This document shows, piece by piece, positions 13,818 to 22,303 of a stretch of DNA of 64,000 bases (positions are counted from its first letter, which is position 1; each line of letters begins with the position of its first letter). The position numbers and the translations under genes are program-made. The stretch comes from Chloroflexota bacterium (GTDB lineage Bacteria > Chloroflexota > UBA6077 > FW602-bin22): positions 124,001 to 188,000 of the forward strand of contig SCUE01000034.1 of the NCBI GenBank assembly GCA_004297775.1, given 5' to 3'. The notes beneath the pieces are model-generated. The model searched no databases, had not been told where the DNA came from, and was given only the letters and a program-made list of their open reading frames with translations.

Positions 13818-15469
13818 AAGCCGACGTCTGCATCCTCGGCATGGGCGCGGTCGGCGCCACCGCCTCGCATGTGCTGGCGAAGGCTGGCCTGAAGGTCGTC
13901 GTCCTCGAAGCGGGACCGAACATCGGCAGCGTCGACGCGCGACCGGATGAACTCGTCGCCGCCTACGCGCGCGCCAGCTACGGGCGAAAGTTCAACCAGG
14001 AAGCGCTCACCTGGCGGCCGAACCCAACTGCGCCGACGGTCCCGGCGACCTATTCGCTTGGACGCATGGTCAACGGCGTCGGCGGCTCGACCCAGATCTA
14101 CGGCACCTGGATGCGCCGCTTCCAGCCGCACGACTTCCGGGTTCGCACGAGCACGATCGAGCGTTACGGCATGGACGCGCTGCCCCCGGGTTCGAACGTC
14201 GTCGATTGGCCGATCACCCACGACGACCTGGAGCCGTACTTCGGCCGCGTCGAACAGATGATGGGCATCGCTGGCATCCCCGGCAACGTGCGGGGCGAGC
14301 CTCTGCCAGGCGGCAATCCGTTCGAGGGTTACCGTAGCGAAGGACTTCCGCTCCCGCCGCCAGCGCGCACCCCAACCGGACTCATGTTCGCCAAGGCTTG
14401 CCGAGGGCTCGGCTACCACCCCTACCCCGTTCCAGCCTCGATCAACACCGAGCCGTACGACGGCCGCCCGGCCTGCACCTCCTGCGGCTGGTGTACGTTC
14501 TACGTCTGCCACAACGACAGCAAGACGACCGCCGAGAACGGCTTTGCGCGCAAGGCGCTCGCGACCGGCAATGTCGATTTGCGGCTCGGCTGTCGCGTCG
14601 TCGAGATCGAGCGTCAGGGCAATCGTGTGACCGCCTTCGTCGACGTCGATGCCGACGGCCAGCGCCAGCGCGTCGAAGCGGATCGCTTCATCCTCGGCGC
14701 CTACACGTACGAGAACGTTCGCCTGCTCTTGCTCTCCGGCATCGGCAACGAGCACGGCCGCGTCGGTCGCGACTACTTCACGAAGATGTTCTGGAGCGTC
14801 ATGGGCCTCTTCCCCGACGAGCAGCTGAACCGGTTCATCGCCCCGGCCGCCAGGGGCGATCTGATCGATGATTTCGTCGGCGACAACTTCGATCACTCCG
14901 GACTCGGCTTCATTCGCGGCGCGACGATCGCCTGCGAGGAGCAGCTCCAACCGATCGCCGCTGCTCGCGCCGCCCTACCGCCCGGTGTGCCGGCGTGGGG
15001 CAGCGCTTACAAGGAGCATCTCGTCCGGAACTGGAACAGCATCGCCGATCTGCGCATCCAGCCGGAGACGCTGGCCTACGACGACGCGTTTCTCGATCTC
15101 GATCCGCATGGACGCGATCGCTCCGGTCTCGGCCTGCCAGTCGTTCGCGTCACGTGGGATATCCACGAGAACGAGCGACGGATGCTCGACTACCTCGGCG
15201 AGAAGGCGCAGGCTATTCTCCGTGAGATGGGCGCGGCGAATGTCTGGACCGGACCGCGTTTCACCGGCGTCGGCAGCGCCCACGACATGGGCGGTTGTCG
15301 GATGGGCGAGGATCCTCGGCGATCGGTCGTCGATCCGGACCTGCGCGTCCATTCCATGGCGAATCTGTACGTGATGGGCGGCTGCGTCTTCCCGACCGGC
15401 GGCGGACTCAACCCGACGCTGACGATCCAGGCGCTTGTCTGGCGTGCCGCCGAACGCATCGCGGCCTGA
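13814..15469 (+). CDS. GMC-family FAD-dependent oxidoreductase (gluconate 2-dehydrogenase-like large subunit)
   Basis: A 551 aa flavoprotein. The N-terminal dinucleotide fold CILGMGAVGATASHVLAKAGLKVVVLEAG binds FAD; MVNGVGGSTQIYGTWMRRF is the GMC signature. The C-terminal GGCRMGEDPRRSVVDPDLRVH and NLYVMGGCVFPTGGGLNPTLTIQAL is the GMC_oxred_C block with the catalytic region. A Cys-rich patch CTSCGWCTFYVC sits near residue 220, as in gluconate dehydrogenases. It oxidises a sugar, sugar acid or alcohol and passes electrons to a cytochrome or quinone. The substrate is not predictable. Confidence 0.9.
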   Translation: MKADVCILGMGAVGATASHVLAKAGLKVVVLEAGPNIGSVDARPDELVAAYARASYGRKFNQEALTWRPNPTAPTVPATYSLGRMVNGVGGSTQIYGTWMRRFQPHDFRVRTSTIERYGMDALPPGSNVVDWPITHDDLEPYFGRVEQMMGIAGIPGNVRGEPLPGGNPFEGYRSEGLPLPPPARTPTGLMFAKACRGLGYHPYPVPASINTEPYDGRPACTSCGWCTFYVCHNDSKTTAENGFARKALATGNVDLRLGCRVVEIERQGNRVTAFVDVDADGQRQRVEADRFILGAYTYENVRLLLLSGIGNEHGRVGRDYFTKMFWSVMGLFPDEQLNRFIAPAARGDLIDDFVGDNFDHSGLGFIRGATIACEEQLQPIAAARAALPPGVPAWGSAYKEHLVRNWNSIADLRIQPETLAYDDAFLDLDPHGRDRSGLGLPVVRVTWDIHENERRMLDYLGEKAQAILREMGAANVWTGPRFTGVGSAHDMGGCRMGEDPRRSVVDPDLRVHSMANLYVMGGCVFPTGGGLNPTLTIQALVWRAAERIAA

Positions 15470-15480
15470 CCGCGCGATCC

Positions 15481-16263
15481 ATGCCGTCCTGGGAGCCTGG
15501 GCCAAATGATCGTCGCGCGATCGTCGGCGACGTCCACGGACTTCCTCAGTTGCTGCGCGACATCCTCGGGCTCATCGGCGCGATCGACGCCGCAGGCGAG
15601 CGCGTGCCCGGCTGGTGGCTCTGTCAGATCGGCGACCTCATCCACGGCGGGCACAACGTCCGCACCGACGGCGAGTGTCTGGCCGAGGGGTTGCGCTACT
15701 TCGATGCGCTGCTGCTCGGCAATCACGAGTTGCCGCACGCGTATCCCGAGGCGGAGTTTCCGAGGTTTGGCGGCCAGACGCCACTTTCGCTGAACGCCGC
15801 CGGGATGCTGTCACAGGCGATCGCCGAGGGACGATTCCGCGCCGCCGTCGCGGTCGATGGCTGGCTCGTCACCCACGCCGGACTGCACCCGAAGTTGGTC
15901 CGGCACGAAACGCTGCCGGTCGACACGGTCGCGCTGGCCGAGGCGCTGAACGAGCGGTTCTCCCAGCGTGTGATGTCGTCGCGCCCAGTGCTCCCGTTCG
16001 ACGGCATCGGTCGCGAGCGCGGTGGGGTCGACCCGGTCGGAGGCATCTTCTGGCTCGACTGGCAGGTGCTCTCGCATGCCACCGGTACGGAAGCTCTACC
16101 GCAAATCGTTGGCCATACGCCGCGTCCCGAGCGTCCCGAGAGCGTCGGCGACCACCTCTGGTGCATCGACCTCGGGGCCGGACGCCGTCATCGCATCGCC
16201 GCGCTCGTCAAAGACGGCCCGGATGCGCCCTGGCGCGTGGTGGTGTTTCCTGACGACGCGTAG
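15481..16263 (+). CDS. Calcineurin-like metallophosphoesterase
   Basis: A 260 aa phosphoesterase. The metal-binding blocks are visible in order: GDVHG (residues ~17), GDLIHGG (~50), GNHE (~80), the THAGLHP histidine (~139) and the late GHTP (~208). It most resembles PPP-type or symmetrical-tetraphosphatase-like enzymes that dephosphorylate proteins or small molecules. The ATG at 15481 begins 11 bases after the GMC gene. Co-expression with the GMC pair is possible, but no functional link is evident. Confidence 0.85.
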   Translation: MPSWEPGPNDRRAIVGDVHGLPQLLRDILGLIGAIDAAGERVPGWWLCQIGDLIHGGHNVRTDGECLAEGLRYFDALLLGNHELPHAYPEAEFPRFGGQTPLSLNAAGMLSQAIAEGRFRAAVAVDGWLVTHAGLHPKLVRHETLPVDTVALAEALNERFSQRVMSSRPVLPFDGIGRERGGVDPVGGIFWLDWQVLSHATGTEALPQIVGHTPRPERPESVGDHLWCIDLGAGRRHRIAALVKDGPDAPWRVVVFPDDA

Positions 16264-16325
16264 CATTCGCTCCACCGCCGACTGACGCGTTCCGATGTGG
16301 CGCCGCGGCAGTCGACATCGCCCCG

Positions 16326-17459
16326 CTACCAGTTGGTAAAGGCACCGTCGGGACGACGGAACTGCGGCGCCGGCTGCATCTGGAACGGATTGCGGCGCGC
16401 GGCGTCGCGATCGAACTCGACGCCCAGTCCCGGGCGCGTCGGCGGCACGAGGTAGCCGGCTTTCCACTCCACCTGAACCGGCACGACATCGGTCAGCCGC
16501 GTCATCGGTTTGCGGGGCATCTCGAGGACGCCGACGTTGCTCGACGCGAGACTCAGGTGGAGGCACGCCGCGGCCGAAATAGGTCCGAGCGGGTTGTGGA
16601 GCGCGAGCTGAATGTGGTGCGCCTCGCACCAGCCCGCGATTTTCTTCGACTCCGACAATCCACCGGCGATGCAGAGATCGATCCGGGCGTAGTCCATCAG
16701 CTCCTCTTCGATGAGCTGGCGGAACTCCCACTTGCTGGCGAGATGCTCGCCGATCGCGAGCGGCACCGCGGTTTGGGCGCGCACCAGGCGATAGGCGTGC
16801 ATGCTCTCGGCGCGGAGCGGATCCTCGATGAAGAAGGGCCGAAAGCGCTCCGATTCGCGGCAGAGCCGAATCGCGTCTGGAACTTCGAGGCGGGTGTGAA
16901 TGTCGCAGACGATTTCAACGTCATCGCCGATCGCCTCGCGGATCGCCGCGAAGTCATCGAGGCACGCGCGGACGGCGACGCGCGGCTCCATGATTCCGTC
17001 TCGAGCGCCGACGCTGATGCGAACGAACTGCCACCCCTCCGCGACGTGGCGTCGGCAGTCCTCGACCAACTCCTCCCGGATCGCGCCGACCGTGTGCGGG
17101 TAACAGACGACTCGGTCGCGGACGAGGCCACCAAGCAGCTGATAGACCGGGACGCCGCGCGCCTTTCCCTGGATATCCCAGAGCGCGATGTCGATCGCGG
17201 CGATCGCGCTATTGCCGATCGCCCCGGGTGGGAAGAAGCCGCCGCGGCTCATCGACTGCCAGAGGAACTCGATCCGATCGGCACCTTGGCCGATCAGGAA
17301 CTGCTTGAGGTGCTCGACTGTGCCCGCGACAGCTTGTTCCTTCCATGTGAGGCCAGCCTCACCGACGCCGGAGATCCCGGCATCGGTGTCGACGACGACG
17401 AATGTGTAGTTGCGATTCCCGCCCCAGACGAGGAATGGCTCGACATTGGTGATCTTCAT
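16326..17459 (-). CDS. Enolase-superfamily (mandelate racemase/galactonate dehydratase-like) enzyme
   Basis: A 377 aa member of the mandelate racemase/muconate lactonizing family. The N-terminal capping domain begins MKITNVEPFLVWGGNRNYTFVVVDTDAG. The barrel shows metal ligands D in CDIHTRL, E in FFIEDPLR and E in LAIGEHL, then HNPLGPISAAACLHL, typical of the galactonate/mannonate dehydratase branch. It dehydrates a sugar acid. The start at 17459 lies 141 bases from the divergent SDR gene, and the two may share regulation in sugar-acid catabolism. Confidence 0.88.
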   Translation of the reverse strand: MKITNVEPFLVWGGNRNYTFVVVDTDAGISGVGEAGLTWKEQAVAGTVEHLKQFLIGQGADRIEFLWQSMSRGGFFPPGAIGNSAIAAIDIALWDIQGKARGVPVYQLLGGLVRDRVVCYPHTVGAIREELVEDCRRHVAEGWQFVRISVGARDGIMEPRVAVRACLDDFAAIREAIGDDVEIVCDIHTRLEVPDAIRLCRESERFRPFFIEDPLRAESMHAYRLVRAQTAVPLAIGEHLASKWEFRQLIEEELMDYARIDLCIAGGLSESKKIAGWCEAHHIQLALHNPLGPISAAACLHLSLASSNVGVLEMPRKPMTRLTDVVPVQVEWKAGYLVPPTRPGLGVEFDRDAARRNPFQMQPAPQFRRPDGAFTNW

Positions 17460-17600
17460 GCCCCGTAGAGTACGACAGCCGGAACACGGTTGCGGTCGGC
17501 CGGCCACGGCCGACACGATCGGCGTCGCCGCGGCGGTGGACGCGCCGATCCGAATGCGCGTGGGGTAGGATCGCACGATCTGCCAGTAGGAGGTGCGGAC

Positions 17601-18431
17601 ATGCTTCTTCAGGACAAAGTCGCCATCGTGACGGGCTCGAGCCGTGGCATCGGGAAGGGCATCGCGATTCGCTTCGCGAAAGAGGGAGCGAAGGTTGTCC
17701 TGTGCGGACGCGGAGCAGATACGCACGAAACCGCGGCGGAGATTCGCGCCCTCGGCGGTGTCGTTCACTCGCTGATCTGCGACGTGACGAATCGCGAGGA
17801 AGTCGACACCCTGTTCGACGAAACCGTGCGCGTCTTCGGAACGCTCGACATCCTGGTGAACAACGCGCAGACCCCGACCGGCAAGGGTTCGAGCGGGCCG
17901 TTCCTGCGCATGACCGCCGATGGATGGGACGCCTACGTGAAGGCGAACATGGGCGCACTGTTCTACTGCACCCACCGCGCGGCGCAGATCATGTGCCAGA
18001 AGCGGAAGGGCTCGATCATCAACATCTCGACGAATGCCACGCAACGCGTCCATCGCCGATCGATTGGCTACGACTCAGTCAAGGGCGCGATGGACGTCTT
18101 CACGATGGCCGTCGCGGTCGACCTTGCCCCGTGGGGCGTCCGGGTGAACGCGATTCGGCCGGGCATGATTGCCGCGTCCGGCTACGAGGATGTCACGGAG
18201 ACGGAACGCCGACGTCGCACGTCGCAGATACCGCTCGGTCGGTACGGTTTCCCGGAGGACATTGCCTGGGCGGCGGTGTTCTTCGCGGCGGACGACGCCA
18301 GCTATGTGACGGGTCAAGCGTTCCAGGTCGATGGAGGGCTCCTGGTACAGGGGCGTTCGCCGTCGGCGGAGTTGGCGCAGCCGGTCGTGACACCGGAGAA
18401 CATCGACCGGCTGTTTTCGCCGAACGGGTGA
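17601..18431 (+). CDS. Short-chain dehydrogenase/reductase (SDR)
   Basis: A 276 aa classical SDR. The NAD(P)-binding TGSSRGIG is at residues 11-18, NNAQ replaces the usual NNAG, the catalytic Ser is in INISTNA, and the YxxxK is YDSVK. The C-terminus has the PxDIAWAAVFFAADDASYVTGQAFQVDGG block. It is probably a sugar or polyol oxidoreductase given the divergent enolase-type dehydratase next door. The ATG at 17601 follows a strong GGAGG ribosome-binding site. Confidence 0.9.
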   Translation: MLLQDKVAIVTGSSRGIGKGIAIRFAKEGAKVVLCGRGADTHETAAEIRALGGVVHSLICDVTNREEVDTLFDETVRVFGTLDILVNNAQTPTGKGSSGPFLRMTADGWDAYVKANMGALFYCTHRAAQIMCQKRKGSIINISTNATQRVHRRSIGYDSVKGAMDVFTMAVAVDLAPWGVRVNAIRPGMIAASGYEDVTETERRRRTSQIPLGRYGFPEDIAWAAVFFAADDASYVTGQAFQVDGGLLVQGRSPSAELAQPVVTPENIDRLFSPNG

Positions 18432-18459
18432 TCAACCCTGGGACGGCTCGTCAGCGAGC

Positions 18460-19749
18460 CTATCCCTGGCCCGTGCGGCGGACGACGATGCGGCCGGTCA
18501 CGCGGGCGCCGCTGCCTCCGGCCTGACCCTCGCCGCTCGGCACGGTTTCGCCGGCGTACTTGCCAATCATGCGGCGGGCCGTCTCGTCGTCGATCCAGCC
18601 GCGCTCCGAAGCCGTCGCGAGCGCTTCGACGATCGAGCGGGTCGCGGACGCGGTTGCGGCGTTCTCGCGACCGCTCAGGTCTTCGAACTCGGCCTCGATG
18701 TCGATCGTTCGCCCGGCAAAGCGTCCGCTGCGCCGCGCGGCTTCGAGCGCGAGGTCGGCAAACATCCATCCGACGTACAGTTGCCGCCGTTCGAAGTGAC
18801 GGAGAGTCGGTCCGCCCATCTCGGCGGCCGTCGCCCGATTCGATCCCTCGGCCTCGGCAAGGTAATGCAGTGGCAAACCGGCGCCAGCCGCGATCATGAG
18901 CCGCATCGCGCGGCCATCCGGCTCGGCATCGGCTGCATTGATATTCGGCTGGACGGCCGTCCATCGCTCGGCGTCGTTGTGTACGATGATCGAACCGGGA
19001 GTCGGTGGCGTCGCGAGTTCGGCCTGTCGGGCCAGGATCGCGCGCCGGTCGGCCGACTTCACCTCGACGTCCCAGATGAACGCGCCCTTGAACCGGTTGA
19101 TGCGCACCCGATCGGTCAGCCATTCGCGATACCGGCGCAGCCACGGCAACAGCGGCACGAGGTCTCCCTGCCCGCGCGTCGTTCCGATCAGGCGATTGAT
19201 CGCGTAGTGGCGGACGTCGTCGGCCTCCCACCAGCGACCGCCGTCCGTGCCGATCTGATGGAAGCGCCGCTCCGTTTCGAGATCGTCGGGATCACTTTCG
19301 ATCAGGTCGATCGCCGCGGCCGGGATCGCGCGTGGATAGGTCACACCGTCGTACGGATTCGTGTGCAACGTGATGAACAATTCGCCGGCCAGCGAAAGCT
19401 CGGTGCAGAGGTCGAACTGGCGCGTCGCCATCTGATTGCGCGGATGCGTCCACCAGGCATCGACGAACGCCTGCGCGTCGGCATCGGAAGCGCGTAGCCG
19501 CAGGCCGCGGCCGAGGACGTAGTCGGTCGTCAGCTCGATGACGCGGTGCGCCAGCGCGTTCTGACGGTAGGCCTCGCCACTCTCGCCGATCTGCTCGGAG
19601 ATCTCGCTGTGCGGCACGTCGCGGGGCATGCCGCCGGCCGGTCGCCACCCGCGATCCTCGTCGGCGAAGATCGACGCCTCCCGCACACGATCGGCCACCA
19701 GGTCGCCGAAGAATCGATCGACCACCCACGCGCGCCAATCACCGGCCAT
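18460..19749 (-). CDS. Phage portal-like protein, isolated
   Basis: A 429 aa protein resembling dsDNA phage portal proteins. It has an N-terminal VIELTTDYVLGRGLRLRAS with DAWWTHPRNQMATRQFDLCTELSLAGELFI, a middle WLTDRVRINRFKGAFIWDV, and a C-terminal GSNRATAAEMGGPTLRHFERRQ; these are the stem and crown-type helices of SPP1/Mu-like portals. No terminase, capsid, tail or integrase gene is adjacent. It lies in the 3' direction of the convergent SDR gene with a 28-base gap. I chose ATG 19749; the open frame reaches further up through a dispersed repeat. It may be a phage relic or a domesticated gene. Confidence 0.6.
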   Translation of the reverse strand: MAGDWRAWVVDRFFGDLVADRVREASIFADEDRGWRPAGGMPRDVPHSEISEQIGESGEAYRQNALAHRVIELTTDYVLGRGLRLRASDADAQAFVDAWWTHPRNQMATRQFDLCTELSLAGELFITLHTNPYDGVTYPRAIPAAAIDLIESDPDDLETERRFHQIGTDGGRWWEADDVRHYAINRLIGTTRGQGDLVPLLPWLRRYREWLTDRVRINRFKGAFIWDVEVKSADRRAILARQAELATPPTPGSIIVHNDAERWTAVQPNINAADAEPDGRAMRLMIAAGAGLPLHYLAEAEGSNRATAAEMGGPTLRHFERRQLYVGWMFADLALEAARRSGRFAGRTIDIEAEFEDLSGRENAATASATRSIVEALATASERGWIDDETARRMIGKYAGETVPSGEGQAGGSGARVTGRIVVRRTGQG

Positions 19750-20037
19750 CGCCGCACGTGGCGCGTCGTGTCGCGCCCGTCGGACGCGTCGCCGAGGACT
19801 GGCGCCATTTCGCGGCAGAACGCCCGCATCCGCGCTGCCGTCGTGCCGCGCCCGGCTCATTCCTGGGACGGCGGGCGTCTCGCCCGCCCCGGCGTTCCTC
19901 GCGCTCACGATCCGGGAAAAGCCCGATGCGGCGGGACGGATTCTCCGCCATTGTCCCGGAAGCGGAGTGCGATGCCGGCCGCGACCGCGTCCGGTTGGAT
20001 GGTTCGCGTTCGGCGGTTCGCGCCACGGGAGGGCACG
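19750..20037. other. Gap between portal-like gene and CMD gene, with dispersed repeat
   Basis: A 288-bp divergent intergenic stretch. It holds one inverted copy of the dispersed palindromic repeat (19862-19889). I see no other convincing gene or clear promoter. Confidence 0.5.
19862..19889. repeat. Dispersed palindromic repeat, copy 2 (inverted)
   Basis: An inverted copy of the element at 905-932, with the perfect near-palindrome GGCGGGCGTCTCGCCCGCC. It lies upstream of the divergent portal-like and CMD genes. Confidence 0.75.
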
Positions 20038-20370
20038 ATGGTTTCGGCGAAGACGAACGGCGCGTACGTTCCGACGATCTATCGCGAGTTCGTGCGCGAC
20101 TATCCGGCGGTCGCGAACGCGTACGAGGCATTCGCCAGCGCGGTGCACGATGCCGGACCGCTCGACGAGCGCACGCGACGACTGGTGAAGTTCGCCGCTG
20201 CCGTCGGCGCCGGATCGGAAGGGGCGGTGCGCTCGCACGCCCGCAAGGCGCTCGCGGCCGGGATTTCCCGCCAGGAGATCGAGCACGTCATTCTCCTGGC
20301 CGCGCCAAACGTTGGCCTGCCGACGTCGATCGCGGCGCTTGGGTGGGCGCGCGAGGTGTTCGGCTCGTGA
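20038..20370 (+). CDS. Carboxymuconolactone decarboxylase (CMD/AhpD-fold) family protein
   Basis: A 110 aa CMD-fold protein. The core is LDERTRRLVKFAAAVGAGSEGAVRSHARKALAAGISRQEIEHVILLA. The CxxC redox pair of AhpD is absent (EGAVRSH stands in that place), so peroxidase activity is unlikely and a decarboxylase-like or structural role fits better. GGGAGG precedes the ATG. It overlaps the following FmdE-like gene by GTGA. Confidence 0.82.
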   Translation: MVSAKTNGAYVPTIYREFVRDYPAVANAYEAFASAVHDAGPLDERTRRLVKFAAAVGAGSEGAVRSHARKALAAGISRQEIEHVILLAAPNVGLPTSIAALGWAREVFGS

Positions 20371-21116
20371 CGGCGCCGTCGGCCGAAGCGCTACGCCTTC
20401 TTCCCACGATCCACTCTGGCGATCGACTGCGATTCGTGCGGAAGCGCCGATCGGGCGTTGCCGTCAGGACCAAAGCGAATCAGGCCGCGCCGCCGGCAGA
20501 CGCCGCCTTCCCGTGCCGTCATCCGCCAACAAAGGTCGGTGTCTCCGAATTGGCCGAAGCGCTGGCGCGGCTGAACGGCCTCCACGAACACCTCTGTCCT
20601 CGCCAGGTACTTGGCGTGCGAATCGGGCTCCTCGCCGCGAGGGAACTCGGCTTCGACGTGCCGCTGATCGACCGGCGCATACACGTCGTCGTCGAGACCG
20701 ATGGTTGCTTCGCCGACGGCGTCACCGCCGCGACCGGTTGCGCCATCGGCCACCGAACGCTGCGCGCGATCGACTATGGCAAGATCGCGGCCACCCTCGT
20801 CGATAGCGGAACCGGCCGCGCGGTCCGTGTTTGGCCGAGTCCCGATGCCCGTTGCCTCGCTCGCGACTACGCGGCCGACGCCGGGGATCGATGGCACGCC
20901 CAACTCACCGCCTACCAGGCGATGCCTGACGAAGCGCTGCTCCGCTGGCAGACCGGCACCGTGGCCATGGCCCCGTCCTTCTCAGCCATCCATCCGCCTC
21001 CACGCGTCGCCTGCGAGGTGTGTGGCGAGGAGATCATGGGCGGTCGCGAACTCACGCTCGATGATCGCGTCTTTTGCCGTGCGTGCTCCGACGGGAGCTA
21101 CTTCGCCGCCGACTGA
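20367..21116 (+). CDS. FmdE-family protein with C-terminal zinc ribbon
   Basis: A protein of the formylmethanofuran dehydrogenase subunit E (FmdE) family. The core reads LNGLHEHLCPRQVLGVRIGLLAARELG, then VVETDGCFADGVTAATGCAIGHRTLRAIDYGKIA with conserved Cys and His, and a C-terminal treble-clef CEVCGEEI...CRACSDG. The family binds metal and occurs with molybdenum enzymes, although free-standing copies in bacteria have unknown substrates. I give the GTG at 20367, coupled to the upstream stop; a TTG at 20550 would remove about 60 poorly conserved residues and may be the real start. Confidence 0.75.
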   Translation: MTAPSAEALRLLPTIHSGDRLRFVRKRRSGVAVRTKANQAAPPADAAFPCRHPPTKVGVSELAEALARLNGLHEHLCPRQVLGVRIGLLAARELGFDVPLIDRRIHVVVETDGCFADGVTAATGCAIGHRTLRAIDYGKIAATLVDSGTGRAVRVWPSPDARCLARDYAADAGDRWHAQLTAYQAMPDEALLRWQTGTVAMAPSFSAIHPPPRVACEVCGEEIMGGRELTLDDRVFCRACSDGSYFAAD

Positions 21117-21239
21117 CGTCTGCGCGGCGAGTGCCGCCGGAGTCCTGCCCGCCGTCCCCGACGTCCGTTCGAGAGCCGGCGTGCTTCACTCGCGTCGCGA
21201 TCCAGCCGCCTCAAACTCGACCGCTATACTCGGTAGATC

Positions 21240-21617
21240 GTGACCGTCGCCGGCTTACTGGTCCGAGCGCTGGTGGTTGTCCTTCTCCTGGGTGCCTTCG
21301 CGCTCCCGTTGGCCGACCACCACGCCGGGTCGCGCTTGCCCGAAGCGGGTTTCCTCGGCCCGTCCGTCGATGTCCGGCTCATCACGATCCACCATCACGG
21401 CGGCGACGGCGAACAGGCCAGTCAACCGGCCGGTCCGGCGTTTCTGCCCGGCGTCCTCTCGTCGCTTGTCGGTGCGCCGATGCTCGCCCTCGGCCTTGCC
21501 GGCTCGATCCGCCTGACCGTCGTCGAGCGCGACGAGGTCGCGCCGTCGCGGATCCTCCGTACTCCGCTGAGCGCTCATCGCGCCCCACCAACCCCGCCGC
21601 CCCTCTTCGCTCTCTAG
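21240..21617 (+). CDS. Small hydrophobic hypothetical protein
   Basis: A 125 aa protein with an N-terminal hydrophobic segment (LLVRALVVVLLLGAFALPLA) that looks like a signal or anchor, a His cluster (ITIHHHGGDGE), a second hydrophobic stretch (PGVLSSLVGAPMLALGLAGS) and a proline-rich tail. I do not recognise the family. It directly precedes a YtkA-like gene and the CopC-CopD fusion in the same direction, so a role in copper handling is possible. Confidence 0.5.
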   Translation: MTVAGLLVRALVVVLLLGAFALPLADHHAGSRLPEAGFLGPSVDVRLITIHHHGGDGEQASQPAGPAFLPGVLSSLVGAPMLALGLAGSIRLTVVERDEVAPSRILRTPLSAHRAPPTPPPLFAL

Positions 21618-21685
21618 TCGTTTCCGATTGGCCGGCCGCCCCCGTGGCGCGCCGGCGAACGCGACAAAGAGGAGAGAATCGAACC

Positions 21686-22303
21686 ATGCTTGTACGTGGT
21701 CATCACATCTGGCTGTCCGCTCTGCTGGCGGCAAGCCTACTCGCGACGCTTCTGCCGACCGCGGCCTTCGCCCACGAGCGGCGGTCGATCGGTCCGTACC
21801 AGGTCGTCGTGGGGTTCATCACCGAGCCAGCCTTGCTCGGCGAGCCAAACGGCGTCGATTTCCGCGTCACGAACGCCGCGAACGGCGAACCCATTGAGGG
21901 CGTCGAGAAGACGGTCAAGGTCGCGATCGCGTCCGGCGGCGGGCAGCCGCGCGAATTCGCGCTGCGCGCGCGCTTCGGGATGAAGGGCGCCTACACGGCC
22001 GATCTCATCCCGACTCGCGCTGGCGCCTACGTCTTCCGATTCACCGGCGAGATCAACGGCACGAAGGTCGACGAGAAGTTCGAGTCGGGCCCCGGCCGAT
22101 TCAACGACGTCGTCGCGGCCGATACGCTCCAGTTCCCCGAGGTCGTGCCGTCAGCGGTCGAGCTGCGCGACCAACTCGCGGCCGCCCGGGCGCGAGCCGA
22201 TCAGGCCTGGTTGATCGCCACGATCGGCGGCGCGGTCGGCGTACTCGGCGCCATCGTCGGCGCCTTCGCGCTCCTACGGCGGCCAGGGGCGCGATCCATC
22301 TGA
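21686..22303 (+). CDS. Exported YtkA/FixH-like copper-associated protein with C-terminal membrane anchor
   Basis: A 205 aa protein: signal peptide (residues 1-30, ending TAAFAHERRS), a beta-rich domain (FITEPALLGEPNGVDFRVTN, then FGMKGAYTADLIPTRAGAYVFRFTGEING) like YtkA/FixH-type modules, a helix (SAVELRDQLAAARARADQ) and a C-terminal membrane segment (ATIGGAVGVLGAIVGAFALL). It is coupled by TGATG to the CopC-CopD fusion, so it probably works in copper uptake or oxidase assembly at the outer face of the membrane. GAGGAG lies upstream of the ATG. Confidence 0.72.
   Translation: MLVRGHHIWLSALLAASLLATLLPTAAFAHERRSIGPYQVVVGFITEPALLGEPNGVDFRVTNAANGEPIEGVEKTVKVAIASGGGQPREFALRARFGMKGAYTADLIPTRAGAYVFRFTGEINGTKVDEKFESGPGRFNDVVAADTLQFPEVVPSAVELRDQLAAARARADQAWLIATIGGAVGVLGAIVGAFALLRRPGARSI

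Noticed and set aside
13745-14950. Long minus-strand open frame inside the GMC oxidoreductase gene
   Set aside because: Antisense shadow. The plus strand has the FAD fold and GMC signatures.
18460-20370. Prophage region
   Set aside because: Only a portal-like gene is present, with no other phage gene. I report it as a lone gene.
20038-20370. AhpD peroxidase
   Set aside because: The catalytic CxxC pair is absent, so only the CMD fold is claimed.
21671-21685. tRNA T-arm-like sequence (minus strand GGTTCGATTCTCTCC)
   Set aside because: No matching acceptor, D or anticodon arms around it. It is the ribosome-binding-site area of the YtkA-like gene.
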